A stretch of DNA of 64,000 bases from Chloroflexi bacterium AL-N1. Lineage in GTDB: Bacteria; Chloroflexota; Chloroflexia; Chloroflexales; Roseiflexaceae. The position numbers were made by a program, and so were the translations under genes. Below are positions 34,171 through 42,586 of the stretch, piece by piece. Location: assembly GCA_013122435.1 (NCBI GenBank), contig WYDT01000031.1, positions 17,017-81,016 of the forward strand. Reading direction: 5' to 3'. Position 1 is the first letter of the stretch. Each line of letters starts with the position of its first letter. The notes beneath the pieces were generated by a model, which worked only from the letters and a program-made list of their open reading frames with translations, had not been told where the DNA came from and searched no databases.

Positions 34171-34271
34171 AACATCGTTTTGTATCGTTCTCATCGTAGC
34201 ACAACTGCCACCATCAGGTAACGCAAAAGAATGACAATTCCGTCTCGCTTCACCCATGTTTCACACAAACG

Positions 34272-35279
34272 TTATCGAGCAATCAGACCCTCACGACCCC
34301 AACGCACAACCGCCGATCCCCATGTCAGACCACCACCAAAAGCGGTAAGCAGCACATGATCGCCATCTTTGATGCGGCCCTGCTCGACCGCCTCTACAAG
34401 AGCAATGGGGACACTTGCTGCTGATGTATTCCCATAGCGCTCAAGGTTAACAAAGATATTTTCGCGGGGCATTTTTAATCGTTTTGCGATGGCTTCAATA
34501 ATCCGTAGATTAGCCTGATGGGGGATCACCAGCGCAATATCCGATGGCTGAAGTCCTGCCTGTTCAACGGCTTGAAGTGAAGAGGCGGCCATGTCACGAA
34601 CAGCGTACTTAAAGATTTCACGCCCCTGCATGTAAACATACTGACGTCCCTCTTCGAGCAACTCAGGTGTTGTCGGCAATCGGGTACCACCTGCTTCAAC
34701 CGCCATCAAATCTTCATGTTCGCCAGCAGAGCCTAACACACACGATAACTGTCCGTAGGCTTCCTGGCTTGGTTGGAGCACGACAGCGCCTGCACCATCG
34801 CCAAAAAGCACACAGGTATTCCGATCCTGCCAATTAATATAATGGGTAAAAATATCGGCGGCAATAAATAACACATTGCGTGCAACACCAGCACGGAGCA
34901 TGCTGGTAACAACCTGGAGGCCATAAACAAAACCACTACAGGCTGCTGCAACATCAAAAGCCACGGCTCCAGCGGGAATTCCAAGATTGGCCTGCACAGT
35001 GCAAGCAGTCGCAGGAAAGGGGCGATCCGGTGTACATGTAGCCAAGACAATCAGGTCGATATCTTTTGGGGAGAGACCAGCTTGTGCTAAAGCATGTTGA
35101 CCTGCTTTGGTCGCAAAAGTTGAGGTTCGTTCACCGGGTTGGGCAACACGTCGTTCACGGATGCCAGTACGTGTTTGTATCCACTCATCGGAAGTATCTA
35201 CAAACTGCTCAAGATCATCATTTGTTACTATACGTTCGGGCAATGCCATGCCCCAACCGGTAATTGCCGCATAATTCAC
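34272..35279 (-). CDS. fabH: Beta-ketoacyl-ACP synthase III
   Basis: 335 residues. It condenses an acyl-CoA primer with malonyl-ACP to start fatty-acid synthesis. The catalytic triad is visible as Cys in AAACSGF (C114), His in PHQAN and Asn in GNTSAA. The DEWIQTRTGIRERR and GDGAGAVVL motifs are typical. The start is GTG at 35279, preceded by GGAGG at 8 bases; a longer frame to 35408 would add 43 non-homologous residues. It is separated from rpmF by a hairpin, and from fabD by 170 bp holding the palindrome. Confidence 0.95.
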   Translation of the reverse strand: MNYAAITGWGMALPERIVTNDDLEQFVDTSDEWIQTRTGIRERRVAQPGERTSTFATKAGQHALAQAGLSPKDIDLIVLATCTPDRPFPATACTVQANLGIPAGAVAFDVAAACSGFVYGLQVVTSMLRAGVARNVLFIAADIFTHYINWQDRNTCVLFGDGAGAVVLQPSQEAYGQLSCVLGSAGEHEDLMAVEAGGTRLPTTPELLEEGRQYVYMQGREIFKYAVRDMAASSLQAVEQAGLQPSDIALVIPHQANLRIIEAIAKRLKMPRENIFVNLERYGNTSAASVPIALVEAVEQGRIKDGDHVLLTAFGGGLTWGSAVVRWGREGLIAR

Positions 35280-35380
35280 GATACCATCCTCCAAGTAAGG
35301 GTGCCAGTAGAACCACTTCACATATATTACATCACTGTCTCGACACAGTATAACAATGAGCAATGGTTTGCAGCAAGAGG

Positions 35381-35418
35381 AAAGGGCTATCAGCAGATAA
35401 TCCGCCAACAGCCCTTTT
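35381..35418 (-). terminator. Hairpin between rpmF and fabH
   Basis: AAAGGGCT and AGCCCTTT form an 8-bp stem with a 22-base loop. On the minus strand the following bases (CCTCTTGC) are only mildly T-rich, so it may be a partial terminator or processing site between rpmF and the fab genes. Confidence 0.45.
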
Positions 35419-35438
35419 AAGTATGCATTATGAGAAAA

Positions 35439-35636
35439 CTAACTCACATCCACAGAATCATCAACTTCAACAACCTGACGTCCACGATACATGCCACATT
35501 TTTTACACATCGTATGGGCACGCGCCAACGCACCACAGCTCTGACATGTGACCAGTGTGGGGCCTTCTAAGCGCTGATTTCGGCGGCGGTTGCCACGACG
35601 ATGGCGTGATACTTTTGTTTTTGGTACAGCTCCCAT
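35439..35636 (-). CDS. rpmF: Ribosomal protein bL32
   Basis: 65 residues, zinc-ribbon form. The basic N-terminus GAVPKTKVSRHRRGNRRRNQ is followed by C-x2-C (CQSCG) and C-x2-C (CKKCG), then an acidic tail. It is a component of the large ribosomal subunit. It is encoded 40 bp after yceD, the usual yceD-rpmF-fab order in bacteria. AGGAG lies 11 bases before the ATG. Confidence 0.96.
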   Translation of the reverse strand: MGAVPKTKVSRHRRGNRRRNQRLEGPTLVTCQSCGALARAHTMCKKCGMYRGRQVVEVDDSVDVS

Positions 35637-35676
35637 CGGACCATTAGCTCCTTATAGGTAACACTCTATAAATAGA

Positions 35677-36216
35677 TTAATCAAGCAAGCTTTTGAGAAT
35701 ACTCAATCGTTCATCCTCTTCACCGCTCGGACAATCACATGATATGTCGTTTAAATTTACACCACATGTAGGGCAAAGGCCTTTACAATCACCCCGACAC
35801 AATGCTTGCATAGGCAGTTCAATCAATGTATATTCACGAATTGCCTGCCCCACATCAACCAGATGATTCTCATTGATAAAGAAGGGATCTTCTTCATCTG
35901 GTTGAGGCAACGGAGCACCCGTGTTTACCTCGATTTTGGAATGAAATTCATCGCAAAAATGTAATGCAATCGATTGATCGACCTGATCTAAGCAGCGTGT
36001 ACACAAACGTTCAACAACTCCACGAACACGCGCTTCGGTCAAAACACCACTAGGGGTACGTGTAAAACGGACATCTCCAGTGATTTTTTGGAGACTCACG
36101 TCATTGTCCAGCGACAAATTCTCTTCGTCAAACGTATATTCGCGCCGCCCGCCTACTGGTTCACGCAGTAGTTGAGCAACGTTAAACTGCAAATCAACTT
36201 GTTTTTTTAGGTGCAT
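35677..36216 (-). CDS. YceD/DUF177 family protein
   Basis: 179 residues, DUF177 (YceD) family, linked in other bacteria to 23S rRNA synthesis or large-subunit assembly and typically next to rpmF. Visible: RGVVERLCTRCLDQVDQSI (first Cys pair), PFFINENHLVDVGQAIREYTLIELPM and the C-terminal zinc-like box CRGDCKGLCPTCG. The ATG at 36216 gives the family length; the frame is open to 36291 without homology. GGGAG lies upstream. Confidence 0.9.
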   Translation of the reverse strand: MHLKKQVDLQFNVAQLLREPVGGRREYTFDEENLSLDNDVSLQKITGDVRFTRTPSGVLTEARVRGVVERLCTRCLDQVDQSIALHFCDEFHSKIEVNTGAPLPQPDEEDPFFINENHLVDVGQAIREYTLIELPMQALCRGDCKGLCPTCGVNLNDISCDCPSGEEDERLSILKSLLD

Positions 36217-36315
36217 ATGTATAAGCGCTCCCGCGCACAACGAAGGCACATTATAGGCTACGCCTACGGTACTGTCAAATAGTCGTAACAAACTCCGCAG
36301 GCGTAATGTTCTCGT

Positions 36316-36720
36316 TTATCGTAACGCTTTCAAGCCATTCTGCACATTTAGTGTCAGTTTTTCGAGCCGTTGTTCAAGCTCTTCAAGCACCTGGCGTGCA
36401 TAATCATCAGCACCGCCACGCACATTCGTCGCATCAAGTTCTGCCTGATCAAGTAAGCGCTCCCGTTCCTCTTCAACAGCTTTTAATAAACCTTGTTCTT
36501 CCATCGCTTGATGCACACGTTGTTGTGCTTCTTGCAATAAGCGGTCTTGCTCACTCACAATACGCCGGGCTTGTTTGAGTTCTTCAGGCACCGAAACCCG
36601 CATCCGATCAATGATGTCAAGAATGCGATTCTCATCAACCATGAGTCGACCACTAAATGGGACTCGACGACCTTCAGCAAGGACATCTTCTAATTCATCA
36701 ATTAAATCATCGAGTTCGAT
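36316..36720 (-). CDS. Coiled-coil protein, probable ATC start
   Basis: About 134 residues, almost entirely charged helix and coiled coil (PEELKQARRIVSEQDRLLQEA.. LEELEQRLEKLTLN), of a type found in Chloroflexota between coaD and yceD and sometimes labelled ATP synthase B-like. The first ATG (36642) would remove 26 residues (IELDDLIDELEDVLAEGRRV and so on) that are clearly coding-like. Upstream of those there is no ATG, GTG or TTG before an in-frame TGA at 36727-36729. GGGGGTGATC, a near-perfect Shine-Dalgarno site, lies 4 bases before ATC at 36718-36720, so ATC is the likely start. No membrane segment or enzyme motif is seen. Function is unknown. Confidence 0.68.
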   Translation of the reverse strand: MELDDLIDELEDVLAEGRRVPFSGRLMVDENRILDIIDRMRVSVPEELKQARRIVSEQDRLLQEAQQRVHQAMEEQGLLKAVEEERERLLDQAELDATNVRGGADDYARQVLEELEQRLEKLTLNVQNGLKALR

Positions 36721-36785
36721 AGAAGATCACCCCCTATCCAATCCTACAATGTAATCATGATACAACATATTTTTACCACATCCCG

Positions 36786-37274
36786 TTACACAGAATGCCC
36801 ATAGATATTCTCGACCGCTGCTGTCACATGTGGCGGCACTAACCACGAGATGTCAGCCCCGAGAGAGGCAAGTTCACGCACAGTGCTCGAACTAAACGAC
36901 GTGTAGGCGTGGTCAGACATCAACATAACAATCTCGATATCAGGTGCAATCGTACGATTGATCTGCGCCATACGGAATTCCGGCTCAAAATCACTTTGAC
37001 TCCGCATCCCACGCAAAATAACACGCGCTCCCATCTGCCGTGCATACTCAACTGTGAGAATAGTATAGCTGTCAACGTGCACATACGGCAGATCTTGGGT
37101 GGCTTCACGGAGCAATGCTAGTCGCTTAGAGACATCAAACAGAGGTTGCTTACTAATAGGCCGATCAAAAACGGCCATAATCACCTTATCAAAGATCCGT
37201 GATGCTCTTGTTGCGATATCCAGATGTCCATTTGTAACCGGATCAAAGCTGCCTGGATAGACCGCTATCGTCAC
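36786..37274 (-). CDS. coaD: Phosphopantetheine adenylyltransferase
   Basis: 162 residues, standard length. It converts 4'-phosphopantetheine and ATP to dephospho-CoA in CoA synthesis. The nucleotidyltransferase motif GSFDPVTNGH (catalytic His17), LRGMRSQSDFEPEFRMAQINR and the SSSTVRELA motif near the C-terminus are all present. GTG start with GGAG 8 bases upstream. It follows rsmD by 41 bp, the common rsmD-coaD pair. Confidence 0.96.
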   Translation of the reverse strand: MTIAVYPGSFDPVTNGHLDIATRASRIFDKVIMAVFDRPISKQPLFDVSKRLALLREATQDLPYVHVDSYTILTVEYARQMGARVILRGMRSQSDFEPEFRMAQINRTIAPDIEIVMLMSDHAYTSFSSSTVRELASLGADISWLVPPHVTAAVENIYGHSV

Positions 37275-37315
37275 GTCTTTTTCTCCTTAGTCCAACAAAG
37301 AAGAGGAAATGCCAA

Positions 37316-37882
37316 TTACGTTTTTGGTATCGTTTCGGGTTCATAAATGGAGAAACAAGAATCACCCAAACGGCGGTACTTGATACGTTTTAGTTGCCCA
37401 TACGTATCCTCAAGGTCAACCCGCGGTGAGTGACCAACTATCAATATACCTTCATGATCGAGTAATCCCAACTCCGCTACTTTGCGGATAGTATCGTGAA
37501 TTGCCGGATCGGCGTAGGGTGGATCCATCGTGATTATAGCATACTTTTGATCTGGTTGCACCGTCGCCAGAAACCGCTCTACAGAGAGTTGTACCACCTG
37601 CGCCCGATCCTGCAAACGAGTATGTTGCAGGTTGTCTTGAATGATCCGACAGACCTGGCTACTGCGTTCGACAAAGTCTGTCCACTCAGCCCCACGCGAG
37701 AGACACTCGATACCAAGTGAGCCCGTTCCTGCATACAAATCAAGGACACGCCCGTGAATGGCATTATAGCCTTCGAGCACAGAGAACAGCGCCTCTTTCA
37801 CCCGATCAAGCATCGGACGAGTCCCCATTCCCTTGGGTGCTTTGAGTTTATGACCTTTGGCAGAACCTGTAATAACACGCAT
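37316..37882 (-). CDS. rsmD: 16S rRNA (guanine966-N2)-methyltransferase
   Basis: 188 residues. A SAM-dependent methyltransferase modifying G966 of 16S rRNA. N-terminus MRVITGSAKGHKLKAPKG, then TRPMLDRVKEALFSVL, the SAM motif VLDLYAGTGSLGIECLSRGA and the catalytic DPPY. The ATG at 37882 gives the family N-terminus; the ribosome site is weak. A promoter-like TGCTATAAT lies 90 bases upstream, inside the end of the arginase-like gene. Confidence 0.95.
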   Translation of the reverse strand: MRVITGSAKGHKLKAPKGMGTRPMLDRVKEALFSVLEGYNAIHGRVLDLYAGTGSLGIECLSRGAEWTDFVERSSQVCRIIQDNLQHTRLQDRAQVVQLSVERFLATVQPDQKYAIITMDPPYADPAIHDTIRKVAELGLLDHEGILIVGHSPRVDLEDTYGQLKRIKYRRLGDSCFSIYEPETIPKT

Positions 37883-37924
37883 AATAATCACAATACTGCA
37901 GCAACACAAGGCATACAAATTGTG

Positions 37925-38788
37925 CTACTGTAGCGCTTTATATATCTGCTGCATCGTCGTTTCAATAAGCATTATAGCAGTATTCACCGTACGATGATCG
38001 ACATCTTGGTCTGGGTTGACTGCTGTCAATGCCAGTGCTGATATAGTACTCACTTCGCCTACCAGTTGGATGTAGTGTTGCAATTCGCTCAACGACAATC
38101 CCTGCTCAGTTGGATAATTCACACCAGGAACCTCAACTGGATCAAGCACATCAATATCAATGTGCAAGTAGACAGAGCTATGTGCCAGCCGTTGTCGCAC
38201 TTGCACCCATACTGTTTGGTCACGCTGCATCAGATATGGTGTCAGCACCAACACATTTGATGAGTCCAACGCCTGGCGCTCTGCCACATCCAGATCACGC
38301 ACACCACATAACACAACCTGTGACTCGGGTATCGGTGTGGTTAATCCAATATCATTGCGGAGACTCATCAATCCACGACCAACCGCACATGCAAGGGGCA
38401 TACCACCAATATAGCCACTCGGCGTGGTATCAGGTGTATTAAAATCTCCATGAGCATCAAACCAGACAATACCCGTATGCGCGGAATCATTCAAACCGGC
38501 GAGGACACCCAGTGATGTTACGCAATCGCCACCCAGCACCAGGGGAAACGACCCTGCCAAACGAGCCTGAGTAATCGCCGTGCCGACCTGCGCGTGTACC
38601 TGACCGATGCGATCCTGCTGGGTGACTCCATCTGGCACACCGTCGATCATTTCAAGTGCGACATCGGTGAAGCCAACAACCTGTAATCGCTGCATCAAAT
38701 CATTATCCAACAAAAATTGAGGAGCTTTTCCCATGCCGCTGTGATAAAGATCAAGATCGTAAGGGACACCAATAATCGTCACATGCAT
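37925..38788 (-). CDS. Arginase-family protein
   Basis: 287 residues, ureohydrolase fold. Two of the three Mn-binding motifs are standard: WFDAHGDFNTP (DAHxD) and HIDIDVLDP (DxDxxDP). The first, GGDH, reads GGDC, so one metal ligand is Cys. GVPYDLDLYHSGMGKAP at the N-terminus is arginase-like. Possible substrates are arginine, agmatine or another guanidino compound; the sequence does not decide. The ATG at 38788 follows GAGG. It sits between rsmD and a phosphoesterase gene with short gaps and may be co-transcribed. Confidence 0.85.
   Translation of the reverse strand: MHVTIIGVPYDLDLYHSGMGKAPQFLLDNDLMQRLQVVGFTDVALEMIDGVPDGVTQQDRIGQVHAQVGTAITQARLAGSFPLVLGGDCVTSLGVLAGLNDSAHTGIVWFDAHGDFNTPDTTPSGYIGGMPLACAVGRGLMSLRNDIGLTTPIPESQVVLCGVRDLDVAERQALDSSNVLVLTPYLMQRDQTVWVQVRQRLAHSSVYLHIDIDVLDPVEVPGVNYPTEQGLSLSELQHYIQLVGEVSTISALALTAVNPDQDVDHRTVNTAIMLIETTMQQIYKALQ
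37971..37979 (-). promoter_or_regulatory. Internal extended -10 for rsmD-coaD
   Basis: TGCTATAAT on the minus strand inside the 3' end of the arginase-like gene, about 90 bases before the rsmD ATG. It could let rsmD and coaD be transcribed apart from the upstream genes. Confidence 0.35.
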
Positions 38789-38824
38789 ATATGTATCAAC
38801 CTCTCTACGATAGCGCAAATCGAG

Positions 38825-39559
38825 CTACATACCATATTCTAATCTACGAATCAAGGCCGAAGGCAACCGTGCCTCGCGCATCTGACGTTGGGTTTTGGCG
38901 ATATCATATTCAACGCGGTTCAGGCGTATGGTGTTCGCATCCGTATCCAGTAGCGCATAAGACGCCCGTGGATCTTGATCACGTGGTTGGCCAACACTCC
39001 CCGGATTAATGAAGTAACGTTGTTTTTCATCAAGCTCGATCGTTTGACCAGCTTTCAAAATCAACGCCTCATCGTGAAACTTCTGCCTGTGTTCAAAAAA
39101 TACCAATGGTACATGCGAGTGACCAATAAAGCAGATCTGATGTGCAAAGAGTGCAAAATTGATCCGCGCCTGTTCACCACTCAACATATATTCCCAGACA
39201 GGTTCACGAGGGCTGCCATGAGCCATCATAAAACGTTCATCAACCTCTTTTTTTGGTGGCAAAGACTCTAATACCATTCGGTGATCTGCTGCTAACTGCT
39301 CGCCATTCCACAAGTTAGCAGACCGCGCATCGGGATTAAAATCATTGAGATCCACCTTTCCCAGACACGCTAAATCATGATTCCCAGCGATCATGACTGT
39401 TGCAAGTTGACGCATTGACGCCATACACTCATTGGGGCATGGCCCATAGCCAATGGTATCTCCCAGGTTCCACAATTGGTCAAACGAACCAGCACAGGAC
39501 AGGACAGTCTCAAGCGCAACATAGTTTGAATGAATGTCAGAAATGATGAGAACACGCAT
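38825..39559 (-). CDS. Calcineurin-like metallophosphoesterase
   Basis: 244 residues of the MJ0936/YfcE-like family. Metal-binding motifs: SDIHSNYVAL (DxH), NLGDTIGYGPCPNECM (GDxxGYGP), AGNHDLACLG (GNHD), FIGHSHVP (GHxH), and the NPGSVGQPRDQDPRASYALLD ending typical of small phosphodiesterases. The substrate is unknown. The ATG at 39559 has AGGA ten bases upstream. It is the first gene of the run down to coaD. Confidence 0.9.
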   Translation of the reverse strand: MRVLIISDIHSNYVALETVLSCAGSFDQLWNLGDTIGYGPCPNECMASMRQLATVMIAGNHDLACLGKVDLNDFNPDARSANLWNGEQLAADHRMVLESLPPKKEVDERFMMAHGSPREPVWEYMLSGEQARINFALFAHQICFIGHSHVPLVFFEHRQKFHDEALILKAGQTIELDEKQRYFINPGSVGQPRDQDPRASYALLDTDANTIRLNRVEYDIAKTQRQMREARLPSALIRRLEYGM

Positions 39560-39712
39560 AGTTATACATTCCTGCCTACACCCGTGCAACTACACCTACA
39601 ACGGGATGTATCTAGTAGATTATGTCGACAACTTACCTTGAACAGTTATGGAGGAGAAGACGATGCAACAATAATAGGATGCAATTCGTAATCGTGTAGT
39701 AATCGTTAGGCT

Positions 39713-39741
39713 TTGCAGCGACGCAATCCGAACCATATAAT
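39713..39741 (+). promoter_or_regulatory. Promoter of the GerMN gene
   Basis: TTGCAG (39713-39718) and TATAAT (39736-39741) with the ideal 17-bp spacer, giving a start near 39749 and a 40-base leader. Confidence 0.6.
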
Positions 39742-39790
39742 ATGAATAGAGAACGCAATTATCAGGCTTAAAGGAGCCGCAGAAATAATC

Positions 39791-41347
39791 ATGACCGACC
39801 CATCAGGACATTGCCCATACATAGGTCTTAAACACAATCAATCTATACGATTTGCCTCCCCGACCTCAGAACATCGTTGTTATCTCAGTGGTGAGCCACT
39901 CAATATCCCGGTTGATCAGGCAAGCTTTTGCCTTTCACCCAATCATGTGCACTGTCCATTATACATGGGTTTAAGTGTGCCTACAACTGCCACAACGATG
40001 TCTGAATCTGGCGAACTATCGCTGGGGATGCCTTCGCAAGGCTTGCGGGGCTGGCTCGCCACACTGTCACACCGTGATCGCTTGATCTACACTGCGATGC
40101 TGATTGCTTTGATGATGGTCATCACCATCTACCTGATTGCTGGTGTCAATGCTCTGCTACGTGAGAACGGTATCATCGGTAGTGGGCCAGTCAGTGAGGT
40201 GACCGCACCAACCACCACTAACACGCCAACAATACAAACAAGTACAGGCATGACGCCTATGCTACCCAACGTGACCGAAGAACCCACGATGCCAACCCCA
40301 ACAGCATTGCCAACCAACACACCATCGCCAACTCCAACAACAGAACCGACCAGAACACGACTGTATATCGCGCCAACAGACATGCCAACTGCAAGTCCAG
40401 ATGTGTCACCAACCACGATAGGGACCCCTGAAGCAACACGCGAAACAGCAGAAACACCCACAATACCGTCGCCGACCTCCACACGTGGGACAAATTCACC
40501 AACGACCACACCAACACCAAGTCAGGCAATAGCAACAACTCCGATCACACTCTACTTTGTCGATAGTGCTGCAAGGTTTTTTGTTCCGATACAAAGAAGC
40601 GTGCAAGTTCCTGAGCAACAGATCGCATCAACGGCAGTGCGTGAACTTATTGCCGGAGTCTCTGCACCATTACGATCACTTTTAATCCCTGAAACACAGC
40701 TATTAGATCTCCAGATCAACAATCAGACCGCGCGGGTCAATTTTGATCGTTATCCAACCAAAGAGGATGATACACGTGGCCTAGAAGCCCTCGTCTTAAC
40801 CCTCACAGAATTTGAGAATATCACTCGCGTCCAGGTACAAGTCAATGGGCAAAATATTGGTATCAATGGTACAGGAGCCATTGCACGCCCTGTTGTCAAT
40901 CCACTTGACCCAGATGGCCTACTTGCTCAAGCTCTGGAAATAACACCGCTACCGCTCTATTTCCTTAGCGAAGATGGTTATGACGTGCGTGTTATGCGGA
41001 TTGTTCCCAGAACAAATCAAACAGCAACGGAAACAATTCGTAAGCTTTTGGAAGGTCCGGGGAGTTATGACTTCGCGCTGCAACGGGTGATACCTGAAAA
41101 CACTGAGTTACGCGGGCTACGTATTGAGCAGGGCGTCGTCGTACTCGACTTTACCCAATCCTTTGTCAATGCGACTGATCGTGCTGCAGCCATTCACACC
41201 ACTGCTGCGTCGCTGTTCACGCTCGCACAATCAACCGATGTAGAATTTGTGGGTGTACAGTTTCTCGTAGAAGGGCGTTCCCTTGCTGAATATTGGGGAA
41301 ATGAGTATGGCAACATTTTCCTTCAGCCACAAATTAACCCACAGTAG
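39791..41347 (+). CDS. Membrane protein with Cys/His box and two GerMN domains
   Basis: 518 residues. Residues 8-60 hold a Cys/His box (CPYIGLKHNQSIRFASPTSEHRC.. FCLSPNHVHCPLY) often seen at the cytoplasmic start of Chloroflexota membrane proteins. A transmembrane helix (about 98-122) follows, then a Thr/Pro-rich linker of about 120 residues. Two GerMN domains complete the protein: YFVDSAARFFVPIQRSVQVPEQQ.. LLDLQINNQTARVNFD and YFLSEDGYDVRVMRIVPRTNQTATETIRKLLEGP.. VVLDFTQSFVN. GerMN domains occur in spore-germination and envelope proteins and probably bind ligands or peptidoglycan. The P/T linker should span the wall. AAAGGAG is 14 bases before the ATG, a long spacing. Confidence 0.82.
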   Translation: MTDPSGHCPYIGLKHNQSIRFASPTSEHRCYLSGEPLNIPVDQASFCLSPNHVHCPLYMGLSVPTTATTMSESGELSLGMPSQGLRGWLATLSHRDRLIYTAMLIALMMVITIYLIAGVNALLRENGIIGSGPVSEVTAPTTTNTPTIQTSTGMTPMLPNVTEEPTMPTPTALPTNTPSPTPTTEPTRTRLYIAPTDMPTASPDVSPTTIGTPEATRETAETPTIPSPTSTRGTNSPTTTPTPSQAIATTPITLYFVDSAARFFVPIQRSVQVPEQQIASTAVRELIAGVSAPLRSLLIPETQLLDLQINNQTARVNFDRYPTKEDDTRGLEALVLTLTEFENITRVQVQVNGQNIGINGTGAIARPVVNPLDPDGLLAQALEITPLPLYFLSEDGYDVRVMRIVPRTNQTATETIRKLLEGPGSYDFALQRVIPENTELRGLRIEQGVVVLDFTQSFVNATDRAAAIHTTAASLFTLAQSTDVEFVGVQFLVEGRSLAEYWGNEYGNIFLQPQINPQ

Positions 41348-41371
41348 TGGCTGACACGACATCTATGTCCC

Positions 41372-41737
41372 CTACTCTGAAGATGCGTCTGATGTATGAT
41401 TAGGCACACCAGAATGATGATGGTGTTGATCTGAAGCAGTGTTCAGGCAATGCTCGCAAATACAGAAGGGAATGCCATCCATGTACTCTCTTAACAAATG
41501 CTCACGTGCACCACAACAACGACAGGTGCTCAGATTCTCGATATCATCAGCACGCCAGAGTTCAGGAGTCACATGTAGAGTGATCTGTCCCCGATCATTT
41601 AACGAGAGCATACCTATTTTGACACAGGCTGCCGCAGGGAACACTTCAATAACGTGAGCAAAAATACGTTTCGAATGTAGATATATCTCATCGTCAATCT
41701 GGACATTTTGCATACGAGGATGTTGCCGGATTTTCAT
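41372..41737 (-). CDS. Hypothetical protein with CxxC pairs, 121 aa
   Basis: Not recognised. A beta-rich N-terminal half is followed by two Cys pairs, CRCCG (about 82-86) and CICEHC (about 102-107), which could bind a metal; the tail is His-rich (HHHH). It overlaps the preceding gene by ATGA (4 bp), so the two are coupled. It is the last gene of the rpsB-rseP-Cas4-like series. Function is unknown; position suggests a link with the split nuclease. Confidence 0.6.
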   Translation of the reverse strand: MKIRQHPRMQNVQIDDEIYLHSKRIFAHVIEVFPAAACVKIGMLSLNDRGQITLHVTPELWRADDIENLSTCRCCGAREHLLREYMDGIPFCICEHCLNTASDQHHHHSGVPNHTSDASSE

Positions 41738-42036
41738 GCCATATTCAGCCGTTTCACTAAATCGTGTAATTCAGTTTCAGACAGACAAAACGAGGGGTCA
41801 TCCCCAAACATGAGTACATCGAGCACGTCTGCAATCAGTGGTTCACGTCCTTCTTCGTAATCTTCCGCACCAACTTCTTCAGCATAAAAACGATCAAAGG
41901 CCCACGATGACAGAGAGGCATCGTCGATCTGTCCGGCCAAGCGTGCTTCAATGCGTTCAGTCAATAGTTCAGATGTCAAGACAAATATGTGCTCATCCGG
42001 TTGTTCAACAGTCGTAGGTTTTGTTTGCTCTGTCAC
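41734..42036 (-). CDS. Hypothetical acidic protein, 100 aa
   Basis: Not recognised. A strongly acidic, helical protein (DDASLSSWAFDRFYAEEVG, then EGREPLIADVLDVLMFGDDP and LSETELHDLVKRL), whose regular helices look like a conserved small domain. The GTG start is 37 bp after the Cas4-like C-terminal gene and the stop overlaps the next start. Acidic small proteins next to nucleases sometimes inhibit or regulate them; that is only inference here. Confidence 0.58.
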   Translation of the reverse strand: MTEQTKPTTVEQPDEHIFVLTSELLTERIEARLAGQIDDASLSSWAFDRFYAEEVGAEDYEEGREPLIADVLDVLMFGDDPSFCLSETELHDLVKRLNMA

Positions 42037-42073
42037 GGAATGTATCCCTATCCTTATTTACTGCATGATAACG

Positions 42074-42586
42074 TCAGGTCAATGCATCATCACACTGGTC
42101 AAAGAAACCACAATTCCGACAGCGATAGACGTCATTATGGCTCCGTACACAATCAGTCTCATCCAGCAAGTCACGCATTTCTGTCACGATAGCCAGGACC
42201 CTATCACGAACGTGTGGAGTGTAGTCAAGACGAAACGTGTGTTCAGCATAGCGTAACAGTCCATAGGGAGGTCTAACACCGCTTGTTTCCTCGATAAGCA
42301 GACAATACACCGCCAGTTGCATCAGATCCGACTCGTATGGGCGCCGCGCCGTGCGACCCGGCTTCACTTCCACCGGTATCGAATGGGTACGTAGTTCAAG
42401 GATGTAGTCTGGTTTACCAGTTACCCCGATACGTCGTGCAAATAGTGCTTTTTCGGGCTGTTGTGCATCAGTATCTCGATAGGTAATAGGCACCCACGGC
42501 AATCCGGTACGACGACGCAAGATGATTGACCAGATACCACACACGATGGCAAGAAGTAGTATTGCCAGAGTGAGCGAGATATGCAT
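42074..42586 (-). CDS. Cas4-like nuclease, C-terminal half with TM anchor
   Basis: 170 residues. One transmembrane helix (4-23) is followed by the catalytic part of a RecB/Cas4-type PD-(D/E)xK nuclease: D60 in GKPDYILE, E73 and K75 in IPVEVKPG, and the QxxxY motif Q90/Y94 in DLMQLAVYC. The C-terminus ends with C156-x2-C159-x5-C165 (YRCRNCGFFDQC), which in Cas4 supplies three of the four [4Fe-4S] ligands. The fourth Cys and the HxxH are in the upstream gene, whose TGA overlaps this ATG (TGATG). The pair looks like one Cas4 split at a membrane hairpin. No CRISPR or cas gene is nearby. Confidence 0.75.
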   Translation of the reverse strand: MHISLTLAILLLAIVCGIWSIILRRRTGLPWVPITYRDTDAQQPEKALFARRIGVTGKPDYILELRTHSIPVEVKPGRTARRPYESDLMQLAVYCLLIEETSGVRPPYGLLRYAEHTFRLDYTPHVRDRVLAIVTEMRDLLDETDCVRSHNDVYRCRNCGFFDQCDDALT

